This document shows, piece after piece, positions 10,673 through 21,569 of a stretch of DNA of 64,000 nt. Position numbers and translations under genes: made by a program. The stretch's first letter is position 1. Each line of letters begins with the position of its first letter. Where the stretch lies: NCBI RefSeq assembly GCF_017591425.1, contig NW_024467119.1, positions 79,724,894 to 79,788,893 of the forward strand, given 5' to 3'. The notes beneath the pieces are model-generated. The model did not search any database. It had not been told where the DNA came from and worked only from the letters and a program-made list of their open reading frames with translations. This DNA comes from Ochotona curzoniae (taxonomy: Eukaryota > Chordata > Mammalia > Lagomorpha > Ochotonidae).

Positions 10673-11655
10673 GTACGATCTTCTCTCCCATGCTTCCAGC
10701 CTGCGCATCTCCCATGCAGCCGAGCCAGCCTCGTGGCGTGATAATCTGTTCATATCACCCTTCCAGGAGCCGATCTCTGTGTCATTAAGCAAATTCTCTC
10801 TTAACCTCTGTGGAATTTGCTGGAAAAGTGTGGAGTCCCCTTCACACAATGGGTGGCGGCATTTTTGCGTTAGCACCTTTGTAAGGAGCGGTAAATGAAA
10901 GCACCCTGGGAAGAAATTTCTGAAATCTGCCTGAATTCTCCAGGCGATTGTGACACACTCAGCGGCCCACTCAGGCGGCTGTGACTGGCTTCCTTCTGCT
11001 GCAGCCCTGCACGGTGGCTTTGAGCAGTGACTACCCATTTTCCTGCTTCCAGGTTCTTTCTTTGGTGTGGAATCCAAAGGATAGACTAGCTGTTGGGTGC
11101 ACGGGGAAGACCAAAGACAGCTGCCAAGGGGGACAAAATAGTGAATCTCTTAACCGTAGTCAGAGTGAGAAAAATGTGGGTACTCTGCCCTGATGGAAAG
11201 AACGTGGTAGCCACAGAAGAAGTCCCAGGAAATAAGAGTTTAGACATCCTTTGGTTGGGGGGAAAAAAGATGCAGTTTAAAATGTTATATGCATATTTAG
11301 AACAGTGGTTCTTAACCCTAGGCAATTATGCTCTCCAGGGGACATTTGGCAAGGTCTGGAGACATTTTTGGTGTCACACCTGTGTGCATAAGTGGAAATA
11401 TCCTACAATGCACACAGCAGTGCCCGAAAAAATAATTACCTAACCACAATGTCTTGTCAGACAGCTTCAAGTCTTTGTATGACCAGTAATTAAAACGAGG
11501 TGATTGGAGACATACTGAAATAAACACGAACCTTCCAAGTCCCATCTTGTAAAAGCTGTGCTTGTCACTTGCTTTGTGCACCCTGGGGGAAAAAAATATT
11601 TGTTTACAGAATGGAATGTCTTGTTCCACAATGATCTCTAACGACTGGCCCCTAG
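10673..11655 (+). other. TRIM2: TRIM2 intron between B-box and coiled-coil exons
   Basis: 983 bp of unique-looking intron apart from the MER5A relic at 11298-11460. The exon frame stays open for about 220 bp into the intron, which is accidental. Confidence 0.85.
11298..11460 (+). mobile_element. MER5A-like hAT-Charlie DNA transposon relic
   Basis: GTGGTTCTTAACCCTAGGC, GGGGACATTTGGCAAGG, CTGGAGACATTTTTGGT and AATATCCTACAATGCACA are the successive landmarks of the ancient mammalian MER5 element. Confidence 0.75.
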
Positions 11656-11836
11656 GCTCCCGGAAATTGACTCGGCTCTCCAGTTCATCTCGGAAATCAT
11701 TCACCAGCTGACCAACCAGAAGGCCAGCATCGTGGAGGACATCCATTCCACCTTCGACGAGCTCCAGAAGACACTGAACGTGCGCAAGAGCGTGCTGCTC
11801 ATGGAGCTGGAGGTCAACTATGGCCTGAAGCATAAA
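11656..11836 (+). CDS. TRIM2: TRIM2 coding exon: coiled coil
   Basis: The exon starts with the G that completes Arg175 (AG|G across the intron) and encodes residues 176-235, from LPEIDSALQF to the motif NYGLKHK. It is 181 nt long (1 + 60 codons) with a consensus donor AAA|GTAAGT. The residues form heptad-rich helix with no proline after the first few positions, as expected for the TRIM coiled coil that makes the antiparallel dimer. The acceptor is ACTGGCCCCTAG with a poor pyrimidine tract. Recognition may lean on exonic signals, but the reading frame and conservation leave no doubt. D202E is the only change from the human sequence as I remember it. It lies 983 bp from the preceding exon and 842 bp from the next, so the B-box, coiled-coil and filamin exons form a compact cluster. 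Confidence 0.96.
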
Positions 11837-12678
11837 GTAAGTCCCCAGCCCTTCTGACGCTGACCCGGGAGGCCTGCCACCGCGTGACACTAACTCACTG
11901 TGTTCTCACAGCACCAGAGGACAAACAGGTCCTCGCGTGTCACCATGGTTCAGGGATCTGTAATTTTGACTTGATGATCTGTTCCACTCTTTTTTTTCTC
12001 CCCCTTCTATTTTTGGCACAACTCTATCTGCAACCTTTAGTGCCCATTTATAAATTGACAAAAGGCGAGCAGTGAATATAAAGTAATGCATTCAGGACTC
12101 AGGGTTTAGCGGGATTGTTTTCCTTCCCTAATTATAAAGACCAGCACTCCTAATTGCTCTCACCCGCACCAACCAGTTTTCCAACTTCAAAGCAAAGCCA
12201 GACGGCAGGCTTGTTTGACTACATCTACATCACAGAACCAGAAACACAAAGCTTGTGATATTCAGACTGGAGAGTTTTGTCTGTGGGTGTATCCTTTAGG
12301 TGGGTGGTGACCCAAAGCTTTGGTTTTTAAGGGATGGATACTGAATAATGATGACTTTCAATGCCAGCCACAGCAGCGATGTGTTTGCCAGGCAATTGGT
12401 AGGGACGTTTCTATTTGTCCCTGTCCGAAGCACATGACCCAAGAGATATTTGTGTGGGAGAGCCAGGGCGAGGCAGAAAAGAACTGGTGAGATCAGCTGC
12501 TGGGAATACAGTTGAGGAGTCTGCAAGAGTCCTGGGCTCACGGGGTTTGGTGAAACGCCATTTGCGGGGAGCCACTGCGTGGGGAGTTGGGGGGCGGGCG
12601 GGAGCAGGTGCAGGGCTCCTTCCGGCCCGGCTCAGCTCGTGCCCCCGCGGATCTCACCCGCCTGGACAACCCCCGCAG
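11837..12678 (+). other. TRIM2: TRIM2 intron before the filamin exon
   Basis: 842 bp with no repeat I recognise. The last 120 bp become very GC-rich, continuous with the composition of the next exon. Confidence 0.8.
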
Positions 12679-13402
12679 GTGCTGCAGTCGCAGCTGGACA
12701 CTCTGCTCCAGGGGCAGGAGAGTATCAAGAGCTGCAGCAACTTCACGGCGCAGGCGCTGCACCATGGCACGGAGACCGAGGTGCTGCTGGTCAAGAAGCA
12801 GATGAGCGAGAAGCTGAATGAGCTGGCTGACCAGGACTTCCCGCTGCACCCGCGCGAGAACGACCAGCTGGACTTCATCGTGGAGACCGAGGGCCTCAAG
12901 AAGTCCATCCACAACCTCGGCACCATCCTCACCACCAACGCCGTGGCCTCTGAGACGGTGGCCACGGGCGAGGGTCTGCGCCAGACCATCATCGGGCAGC
13001 CCATGTCCGTCACCATAACCACCAAGGACAAAGACGGCGAGCTGTGCAAGACCGGCAACGCCTACCTGACGGCCGAGCTGAGCACGCCCGACGGCAGCGT
13101 GGCCGACGGGGAGATCCTGGACAACAAGAACGGCACCTACGAATTCCTCTACACCGTCCAGAAGGAGGGCGACTTCACCCTGTCGCTGCGGCTCTACGAC
13201 CAGCACATCCGCGGCAGCCCCTTCAAGCTCAAGGTCATCCGCTCAGCGGACGTGTCCCCCACCACCGAGGGCGTCAAGCGGCGCGTCAAGTCCCCCGGCA
13301 GTGGCCACGTCAAGCAGAAGGCTGTCAAGAGGCCGGCCAGCATGTACAGCACGGGCAAGCGAAAAGAAAACCCCATCGAAGACGACCTCATCTTCCGCGT
13401 GG
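12679..13402 (+). CDS. TRIM2: TRIM2 large coding exon: end of coiled coil, filamin repeat, linker, first NHL strand
   Basis: This is the largest exon in the window, 724 nt (241 codons + 1), acceptor CCCCCGCAG, donor GG|GTGAGT. It encodes residues 236-476. VLQSQLDTLL to about residue 315 completes the coiled coil. Residues of about 320-421 form the filamin/ABP280 immunoglobulin-like repeat, with the hallmark strands GKPMSV-like, ELSTPDGS, NGTYEFLYTVQKEGDFTLSLR and IRGSPFKLKV. A basic Ser/Lys/Arg linker follows (VKRRVKSPGSGHVKQKAVKR), and DDLIFRVG starts the first NHL blade. An open frame runs upstream to an ATG at 12415, but that part is intron. Third codon positions are mostly C or G and CpGs are frequent, unlike the later NHL exons. 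N263H is the only substitution I see relative to remembered human TRIM2. Confidence 0.97.
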
Positions 13403-15230
13403 GTGAGTAGGGGCAGGTGGGGATGCGGTGCTTGAGGGCAAGCGTGTGGGGACAGGGCAGCTCGGGAGATCCAGGGACACCTGAACTGGGTGGCCTTTTT
13501 CTTCTTCGCGGGTGATGTGCTGTCTCCTTATGTCCCCAGCACCCCCTTTCCTTCCTTCCCCTCCCCTACATCCCTCCCCCCTTCCTCCCAGAGGCTACAT
13601 GATTAGAGGAGAAAATTGGAACCTGAAAATAATCAAAAAATACAAAGAAATCATAGCTTGCACAGTCCAGCTGCGAGTGTTGGCAGTGCTGACCCCCCGC
13701 CCCTGCCCTGTCCCCACCCCGGGGGAGTGATTTAGAGGACCCCCTGTCTGACCTCCCCTCCAGGCACAGAGGCCGCTGTCTCTGGCAGCTTCACAGCTCC
13801 AGCCTGCTTGTCAAAAGTAGGGCGTCACCATTGTGATGCCCCCAGCTCCTGCCCTGGCAGAGCACCCCAAAAGCTGTGTGAAGTTCATCGCAGAAAGGGT
13901 TTGGGGCGGGGTTGAAGCAGAAGCTGGAAGGTGTGGTTGAGCCTAGAGATCTGGAATGTAAACAGCCTTTTCCCCAGCAGATTTATTGCCTCTAAGCTTT
14001 CTGTGTTAACTGTTTACTCTCTCATCAGAAAGCAAGCTAAATAGCATCCAGTGGCTTGAGCCTCCGGCAGGTCAGGCGGGTATAGTCTGCCTTTTGGTTG
14101 ACTTTCCAGTAATTGCTTCCTGCTGGACTCCTTTGTGTGTGACCGTGGTGGGGGAGGGTCAGCCGTGCCCTGCCTTGCCCTGCAGTGTGACTCCGCAAGG
14201 GTGCTGAACTGGGCTCTGTTGAAACGCAGTTCTGCAGACCAAATGTGCTGGAGGGGAACTTTTGGCCGCTGGAATTGAGTTTTGTTCTGCGGAACTTGCT
14301 GGGACCCCTCGCAGCCAGCTGCTGAGCACAGTGAAGTGTCTGAGGCAGGGAAAGGGTTGCAGGCAGCACTGCCAGTCTCTCACCAAAGGAGAACTTTCCC
14401 TGGGGAGTGTCTTGGGAAACGAGGGCTCCTTGGAACACTCCTGGTCCGCCCTGTGTTGATGCTTCAGGGTACAATGAGGCCCTCAGACTTTCCCGGGCAG
14501 GTGGGTGGGTGTGGACCCTGCAGACCCACCCTCTGAAGCAGAGCTGGGCTGTTCTACGGTGGGGGCAGCAGTAGGAACCTCCCTCCTCTGCCACTCCAGT
14601 TCCACCTCTCCAGGCGCCCTCCTGGGCCCACCTCTTGGCAACCCCAAGCTCCAGTATCTGCATCTGTAAAGTGAAGATGGCACCACCCTCCAAATTCCAA
14701 ACTCAGTGCCTGCCGTGTAGAAGGAGTTTAAATAACTGGGAACCATTTTTTTTTTTTCAACTATAATTCCTAAGGCTGTTAGAGTCTGACTACTACCTTT
14801 TCTCTTAAAAAAAAAATTCTAAAGCTTGGTGCTTTCCAAACATCTAAAGACAAATTCATCCTCCCCGTCGACCTGCTGACCGACTGCAGTCTAATGTCTA
14901 GACAGTGTGCAGCAGTAAAAGACTTAAATCTGGAGTTGGGCAAATCTGGGTCAGGATCCTGATTGGTCTCTGGAACTGAGCAGCCAGCATTCCTCCTCTG
15001 TAAAATACAGAGTGAAATGTCACTGAATTTTGATCTTGCTATTTGGGGTGAAATGCGGGAATTCCCGTCTGTTGGGCACTCTCCTAGGTATACAGCAAGC
15101 ACTCAGTGGGTAGCTAAGCTTGTACTGGTTCATTCTCATCATGTCTGCCTCTGACACCTGGGCGAAGAGAAATGTCCCCAAGGGGTCCCTCCCACAACAA
15201 ATACAGACACACAGAGAGAGAGACGCATAT
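13403..15230 (+). other. TRIM2: TRIM2 large intron, 5' part, mostly single-copy
   Basis: Compositionally GC-rich, with no young repeat. Two weak MIR-like relics are seen (about 14645-14750 with CATCTGTAAAGTGAAGATGG, and about 14930-15115 with TCTGGGTCAGG...CTGTAAAATACAG). A pyrimidine-rich run lies at 13545-13590. No further gene signal. Confidence 0.65.
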
Positions 15231-15237
15231 ACACAGA

Positions 15238-15478
15238 CATATATTTTTTATTTAAGAGGCAGAGACACAGCGCTCACACTGGTGACTCGCACCCCGTGTG
15301 CTCACAGGGGCTGGGACTCAGGCAGGAGCCAGTCAGGAGCTGGAAACACTGTTCAATTATCCCACATGGTGACAGTACCTGCTGCCTTCCAGGGTATGCA
15401 TTGGCAGGAAGCCGCCATCTAGAGGTGGAGCTTGGTGTTGAACCCAGATCCTCTGATGCAACAGGCTAAATGGCCCCA
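15238..15478 (-). mobile_element. CSINE, old
   Basis: TTTTTTATTTAAGAGGCAGAGACAC, then worn body and the head block TGTTGAACCCAGATCC. Confidence 0.6.
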
Positions 15479-15640
15479 GCTTCCAATCTGGGGAGACAGG
15501 CATCTACTCTTGCCTTCTTATCCAGTGAGAAATTGACTGGCACTGGTGGGATGATGTTTACATCGCAGAAGCTAAGGGATTTAGAGCAGTAGCCTGGCAC
15601 ATAGCATCATGTCTGAGTTTGTGCATTAACGTAAGATTTG

Positions 15641-15964
15641 TTTTTAAAGATTTATTTATTTTTATTGGAAAGGCTGATATACAGAGAGGAGAGACAGAGA
15701 GGAAGAGCTTCTGTCCAATGGTTCATTCCCCAAGCAGCCGCAATGGTTGGAATTGAGCCGATCCGAAGCAGGAGCCAGGAGCTCTTCTGGGTCTCCCACG
15801 CGGGCGCAGGGTCCCAAGGGTTTGAGCCATCCTTGACTGCTTTCCCAGGCTACAAGCAGGGAGCTGGATGGGAAGCAGGGCCGCTGGGATTAGAACCGGC
15901 GACCATATGGGATCCCGGCACATGCAAGGTGAGGACTTTAACCACTATGCCATCACGCCGGGCC
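15641..15964 (-). mobile_element. CSINE, full length
   Basis: A clean copy from AAAGATTTATTTATTTTTATTGG to CATCACGCCGGGCC, with GTAAGAT on both sides (15631 and 15966) as a short target duplication. Confidence 0.9.
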
Positions 15965-16232
15965 TGTAAGATGTTATCTTAATTTGCAAAAGCTGCCACA
16001 ACTTGGAGGATCTAAACAACAAAAATTTATTTTCTCACAATTATGAAACTGAACCTGTTCTGGAGTTGCAGGTTCAGGATCATGGTGCTGGTGTGATTTT
16101 GATTTGCATGGTCCTGATGATTAATAAGGTTGAAAATTTTTCGTTGGCCATTGCCATGTCTTGTTTAGAGAGGTCTGTGTAGGCCCTTTGCCCGTTTTAT
16201 AATTTTTGTTGTTTTGTAAAAAATGTTTATTT

Positions 16233-16510
16233 GAGCGCTGGAGCAGTAGCTTAGCTGACTAATCCTATGCCTTCAAGTGCTGGCATTGCATATGGTTGCT
16301 GGTTTTTATCTCAGCTGCTCTTCTTCCCACCTAGCTCCCTGCTTATGGCCCTGGTCCCTTGCACCATGCACCCACGTGGAAGAACCAGAAGATACTCCTG
16401 GCTTCAGATCAGCTCAGTTGCAGCCGTTATGCCATGTGGGAAATGAACCAACAGATGAAAGATCTTTTTTTCCTGTAAATCTGCCTTTCAAATAAACTAA
16501 ATAAATCTTT
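16233..16510 (+). mobile_element. CSINE, near full length
   Basis: Sense copy with head GAGCGCTGGAGCAGTAGC and tail CTTTCAAATAAACTAAATAAATC, inserted in the old L1. Confidence 0.75.
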
Positions 16511-16516
16511 ATAATG

Positions 16517-16799
16517 TTAATTTATTTTTTATTGACTTGAAAGGCAGTGACAGAGATAAGCAGACATTGATTTTCCACCTGCTGGTACACTCTCCAAAGT
16601 CTGCAATAGCCAAGGCTCCACCCCTCTCTCTCACATGGGTGGGAGTGGCCCAAGCACTTGGGCTATCATCTGCTGCCTTCTTGGATGCATTAGCAGGAAC
16701 CTGTGTTGGAAGTGGAATAGCCAGGACTCAGATTTGTTCTTGGATAGGGGTTGTAGGCATCCCTAGCAGCGGCTTAACCCACTGTCCCACAGTGCCCAC
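16517..16799 (-). mobile_element. CSINE, old
   Basis: TTTATTTTTTATTGACTTGAAAGGCAG through CTGTCCCACAGTGCCC. It starts within 7 bp of the tail of a sense copy, making a small inverted pair. Confidence 0.7.
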
Positions 16800-16885
16800 T
16801 CTCCTTTACCCGTTCTAAATCAATTGTGCCTTTTCTGGTTGCTGTTGAGTTGTGTGAATTTCTTGTACATTTTAGATATTCTTTA

Positions 16886-17177
16886 CTTTTTAAAGGTTTA
16901 TTTCTTCATGTCAAGGACAGCATTAGATTGAGAGGGAGAGACAGACATCTTTTACCTGCTAGTTCACTCTCCAAATGGGTGCAGTAGCAAAGCCAGCAAC
17001 CTGAAACTCTGTCTGGTCTCCCATTTGGATTCAATAACCAAAGGACTTGGCCCATTTGCATTCCCAGGTACATCAGCAGGAGCTGGATCAGAAGTAGAGC
17101 AACCAGGACACAAACTGGTGCCTAGATGGGATGTCAGCATTGCAGATGGTGGTTTAGTTAACTGTACCATGGCACAG
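16886..17177 (-). mobile_element. CSINE, old
   Basis: TTTTTAAAGGTTTATTTC, GCTAGTTCACTCTCCAAATGGG and CTGTACCATGGCACAG. Confidence 0.7.
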
Positions 17178-17269
17178 TATGATTTGCAAATATAGTATCC
17201 ATTCTATAGGCTATCTCTTGACTTCTGCAATTATTTCTTTGCCATGCAGCTGTTTGTTTCATGAAATCT

Positions 17270-17553
17270 TATCTTTTTAAAATTAATTAAAGTATGTATT
17301 GAAAAGCAATGTAACAGAGAGAGAGAGGGAGAAAGATGTCTTCTATCTGTTAATTAAGTCCTGAACTGACCATAACAGCCAGAACTGAGCCAGGCTAAAG
17401 TCAGGAGCCAGAAACTTCTTCCTGTTTCCTACATAGTTGGCCCAAGGACCAACTTCTGTCTTCTCAGGCATGCTGATAGAAAGCTGAGCTATAAAGACTC
17501 ATACCAGTATTCCACTGTGGATGTTGGCAAATGAACAACCTCAGCTCCAGCCC
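17270..17553 (-). mobile_element. CSINE, old
   Basis: TTAAAGTATGTATTGAAAAGC, GAGAGAGAGGG, TAAAGTCAGGAGCCAGAAAC and a degraded head near CAGCTCCAGCCCC. Confidence 0.6.
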
Positions 17554-18290
17554 CTTATTTGTCTATTTGTGCTTCTGCTGCTGCTGTGCTTCTGGATTCT
17601 TATCTCAAGATCATTTCTCAGACTCGTATCGTGGAGTCTTCTTTCCCTCTGTGCTTTCTTCTAGTGATTTTATAGTTTCAGGCCTTCTTTTTGTCATTTG
17701 CTTTTAGTTGGTTTTTGGCTATAGTGTAAGAGGGAGGTCTAATTCTATGCTTCTGCTTGTGAATATCCAGTTTCCTCTGCACTATTTATTGAAGAGACTG
17801 TCCTTTCTCTTTTATTTGCTTTGGCCTTCATCTTGATCAGTCGCTGTAAATGTGTGGATTTACTTCTGTGTTTTCTATTCCAGTGATTTGTACCTGTTTT
17901 TGTGCCAGTGTCATGCTGTTTTTATTGCTATAGCTTTAAAATAAATTTTGGAAATCAAGTAATCTGGTACCTGAAGCTTGGTTCCTTTTGCACTGGGTTG
18001 CTTTGGCTTATGTAGAGGTTTCTATAGTTTCAAAGGAATGTTGGGATTTCTATTTTTATGAATAGGAATTTTGATAGGGATTGTTTCAAAATTTTGGCTC
18101 ACTTTGGGTAGCATGGACATTTTAATGATGTGACTCTTCCATTCCATGAACATAGGATATCTTCCATTTATCTGTCACGTTTAATTTCTTACATCAATGT
18201 TTTATATTTTTTAGTATACAGATTTTTAGCTTCATGAGTTAAATTGATTGCTAATAATTTTGGGGGTTAATTCCTCTTTAACTTTAGGGC

Positions 18291-19077
18291 TCTAATTCAT
18301 AGTCTAGCCAAAAGACAGGCTCAATATTCAATAATATAACTTAAAAAATTTTTAGTGCCACCAGGCATTGTAATAGATGATGGGAAAATAGAGATGAAAT
18401 AAGTGAGATCTGCAGATTGGCCTGGTAACTGGGCCCTTCAGAGGCCATGCCTGGGAGGCTGGGGCAGTTCTGGTTTGTAATGTTTGTCCGTCTTTATACA
18501 GTAAATACTTCCATCATGGCTGATGTCAAGTGCCTGACATCACCAGGACAACCTGCAGTATGAAAGCAAGTGAGACTTCCAGAAGTGAGGCCCTGGCCTT
18601 TGGAATTGCACCATGAATCCCCTTCATTGAAAATGTCCTTTGAATTGCTGTGGTTTCCCAACATTGAGTATGCAGTGCCTGTCATGCCTGAACACTTTAT
18701 TGAGTTGTCTTTCTGAGTGAGCTGCTGCTGTGTTACTCCTGTGTGGTGTCTGCAAATAATGGTGAAGGACTTTTCGCGAGGCAGCTAAGAACGCCTGTTG
18801 GTGATGATGATTGCTGGGAACTCAGGGAGATTTTCACTATTAGAGTTTGCTGAATAAAAGCTTATGAACTTATCCTGTCAGCTACTAATGAAAAGTCATG
18901 CAACAAAGGGGAGACCAGAGCATGTAGGAGAGGAGTGAAGGAATTTCTGTTCAGTTTTTTCAGATTTTGTAATTCATCCACCATACCTTCATGAGTAGCA
19001 GAGAAGTCAAAGGAAGACCTCAGCTGTACACTAAAGCAGTGTCATTTCCAGTGGACGTGTAGGGACAGGGGTTCAAC
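18291..19077 (+). other. TRIM2: TRIM2 intron, no recognised element
   Basis: About 790 bp of AT-rich single-copy sequence with no repeat or exon signal I can support. Confidence 0.5.
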
Positions 19078-19330
19078 ACAGCAGAGAAGATGCTGCTTAC
19101 GATGCCTGCGTCTCAGTGCCAGGATTCGAGATCCAGTTTAGTTTCTGATTCCAGCTTCCTGCCAGTGTGCATCCTGCAACGCAACAGGGAATGCTCAAGG
19201 ACCTAGGAGACCTGGATGGAGTTCCAGCCTCTTGGCTTTGACCTGGTTATCTAACCCTGGTTATCATTGCCATTTGGCACATGAAATTCTTTTCTTTGTC
19301 TCTTCTGATTTTCAAATAAATAAATTGAAA
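19078..19330 (+). mobile_element. CSINE, old
   Basis: Sense copy with worn head GCTGCTTACGATGCCTGC and tail CTGATTTTCAAATAAATAAATTG. Confidence 0.6.
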
Positions 19331-20425
19331 CACTGGATGTGTAAGATCACTTAGTTTGAGCTCAGAGGATTGCAGGAACATATATTATTAAATGCCCCCA
19401 CCCCACCTTGCTTCTGCAAACCACCTGTTCCTTTTCTTCAAATATAAGGAGATCCTAATAATTTGGCATCTGAGGCCATTGAAGGAATCCACCTCCACCC
19501 CTTGAGAATCTCTTCCTTGGGATCTCTTCTTGCACTTGAGGTGGAGCAGGATGCAACTAATGCTGAGTGCAGATACCATGCTGTGTTATGGAGCAATAGT
19601 GAACAGGCAGATGGATGTCCCTGCTAACCCCAGGAGCAGGAGGGACACAGTGAGGGACACAGTGATAACACTGTGTACAAAGAGATGCACTTCTCTAAAG
19701 GATTCCAGCAGAAACAGGATTTGTGTGAACTCAAAGGATAACTATTTTCATCTCCAAAGCCTGACATTTTAAAGTCCGGTTGGAAAGTAGCAATGTGTAT
19801 AATGGGAAACCAATCAATCAAACAACCAACCAAACAAACAAAAAGTGCTACAGAAAGCATCTGGGAAGCCAGATGTTATTCTTGGACTCCCTGTGCCCTT
19901 GTGATAGATCCAGCTTCACATTTCCTCATCTGGAAAATGGGAACCATAATATTTATGCTGCTAACTCGGGGATGAGAGAATGGGCATGAAAGCAGTTATT
20001 AAGCGTCTTATTCTCCCATGATGTAATGTGTGCTGTAGTTTACTCTGTTGATCACTAGTGCTCCCCATTCACTCAATATTTTTTAAGCATCTCCAGGGCT
20101 GAAGATCTTGTATTAGACATGCTTCTTGGCCTCATTTCATCCAGTTGCAGTGTTTCCCTTCAAAATATTTAGCTTAAGTTATGTTGTATGTGAGAACATC
20201 TGCATTCCTTGACCCCCTGGTTTAGTCTAAGGGCTCAGCTCGCTTCTGTGGTCCCCAAGGTGGGGAGGTAGAACTGACCAGCAGAAGCAGGGGTTAGCAA
20301 CTGTCAACTTCAAACTCCATTTTGTGCTTCACAAGCTCATTTAGCATATGGGGAAAAAAACTATTCTGTTTATTTTAGGACATCATTGCCAAACATGTTT
20401 GAAATTTGTGATAATTTCTTTATAA
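19331..20425 (+). other. TRIM2: TRIM2 intron with a MIR relic
   Basis: Mostly unremarkable. About 19905-20025 (TTTCCTCATCTGGAAAATGGG, then AACTCGGGGATGAGAG) resembles a sense MIR. A CAAACAAACAAA stretch lies near 19825. Confidence 0.5.
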
Positions 20426-20670
20426 ACAAAACATTTATTTTTATTGGCCACAACTGTTGGAGCTGAGCTGATCTGAAGTTAGGGACCAAGAGCTTTTTCT
20501 GGTCTCACACATGGGTGCAGGGTCCCAAGGCTTTGGGCCATCTCTACTGCCTCCCAGGCCCCAAGCAGGGAGCTGGATGGGAAATGGTGCAGCCAGGACA
20601 CAAACTGTTGCTGTGGGATCCTGGCACTTACAAGGGTATGATTAACCAATTGAGGCATTGCACCGGGCCC
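20426..20670 (-). mobile_element. CSINE with internal deletion
   Basis: AACATTTATTTTTATTGG jumps directly to CCACAACTGTTGGAGC, so the GAAAGGCAGATATAC...TTCACTCCCCAAG block of about 75 bp is gone. The head ends GCACCGGGCCC. Confidence 0.8.
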
Positions 20671-21033
20671 ATGATATTTCTTTTACTAGCTAACAGGTAG
20701 CCATCAAACGAAATCTTTTAGATTGAAGTAGACAGGAAGAGATTTTGTGAAAACGAAATAAATTTTGTGTTATATTCATTATGAAAGAACCGCTTTGGGG
20801 AGGCATTTAGAATGCTGTAGAGAAGGGAAGGCACCTTTTTGTAGACTGAATCAGATTTACTAAAGAGTAAAGCGTGATTCCCAGTAATTTCTACTTCTGG
20901 AGTTTCTTTCTATTTTATTTTTGCTCGAGGCTCTTTGGAAACACAAGGACATTTCGACATAATGACAATACACTATAGTTCATTACTCACTGGCAAGATT
21001 TTTCTAATTTAACTGCTGCAAAAATAATCAGCA
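20671..21033 (+). other. TRIM2: TRIM2 intron, no recognised element
   Basis: Single-copy AT-rich sequence; nothing further seen. Confidence 0.5.
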
Positions 21034-21280
21034 GCATGGGACAGTCGTGATGGCACAGCAGGAAAACTGCCTCTTACAATGCCAGCTTTGTGCTGGAGCG
21101 CCAAGACACTGGACGATGTGCCTGCTGCCAGGTGGGAGACATGGAAGGGTTCCTGGCTTTGGCCTGGCCTAGCTTTGGCCATTGCAGCCATTTGGGGAGT
21201 GAACCAGCAAATGAAACTTCTATTTTCTCTCTGTCGCTTTCACGCTTTCTGTCACTCTTTCAAACAGATAATAAACTTTA
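21034..21280 (+). mobile_element. CSINE, diverged
   Basis: Sense copy with GACAGTCGTGATGGCACAGC head, GGGAGACATGGAAGGGTTCC body and CTTTCAAACAGATAATAAAC tail. A head-like fragment (CAAGATGGTTCAGTAGCTAAATCC) follows at about 21311. Confidence 0.65.
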
Positions 21281-21569
21281 AACAAACAAATAATCAAAGT
21301 AGTCCACATCAAGCTTGGCAAGATGGTTCAGTAGCTAAATCCTTGATTTGCAAGAGTTTCAGTCTGAAGCAGGCCCGTAGGCAGCTTTGTACCTGCCAGG
21401 ACCAGAAGGAAAGCCACTCAGTATTTAGAAGCTCTATCCAGCTGCATCTTTCCTCGTTTAGTTCAGTGTTTCTTAATCTGTGTGCCCTCTGAGCCATGGG
21501 CACATTTCCAGTTTTACAGAAGCAAGGGTCTATAAGAGCTTGGGTTGGTTGGTTTGCTCACTTTTTTAA

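Larger units (their letters stand above)
16070..18290 (-). mobile_element. Old LINE-1 fragment, broken by four CSINEs
   Basis: Reverse-complement L1 ORF2/3'UTR landmarks occur in pieces: GATTTTGATTTGCATGG near 16100, CTTTGCCCGTTTTATAATTTTTG near 16190, TTGTACATTTTAGATATTC near 16865, TGAATATCCAGTTTCC near 17760, GGGATTTCTATTTTTATG near 18045 and CCATTCCATGAACATAGG near 18140. Insertions of SINEs separate them. Confidence 0.75.

Noticed and set aside
13044..13406. A second coding frame overlapping the TRIM2 filamin exon
   Set aside because: Overlapping frames stay open because of the high GC3; their composition (Arg, Pro, Gln-rich) is that of a shadow frame.
12415..13410. A 331-residue frame suggesting an alternative start of TRIM2
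   Set aside because: The first 88 codons are intron upstream of the CCCCCGCAG acceptor; the homologous part begins exactly at 12679.
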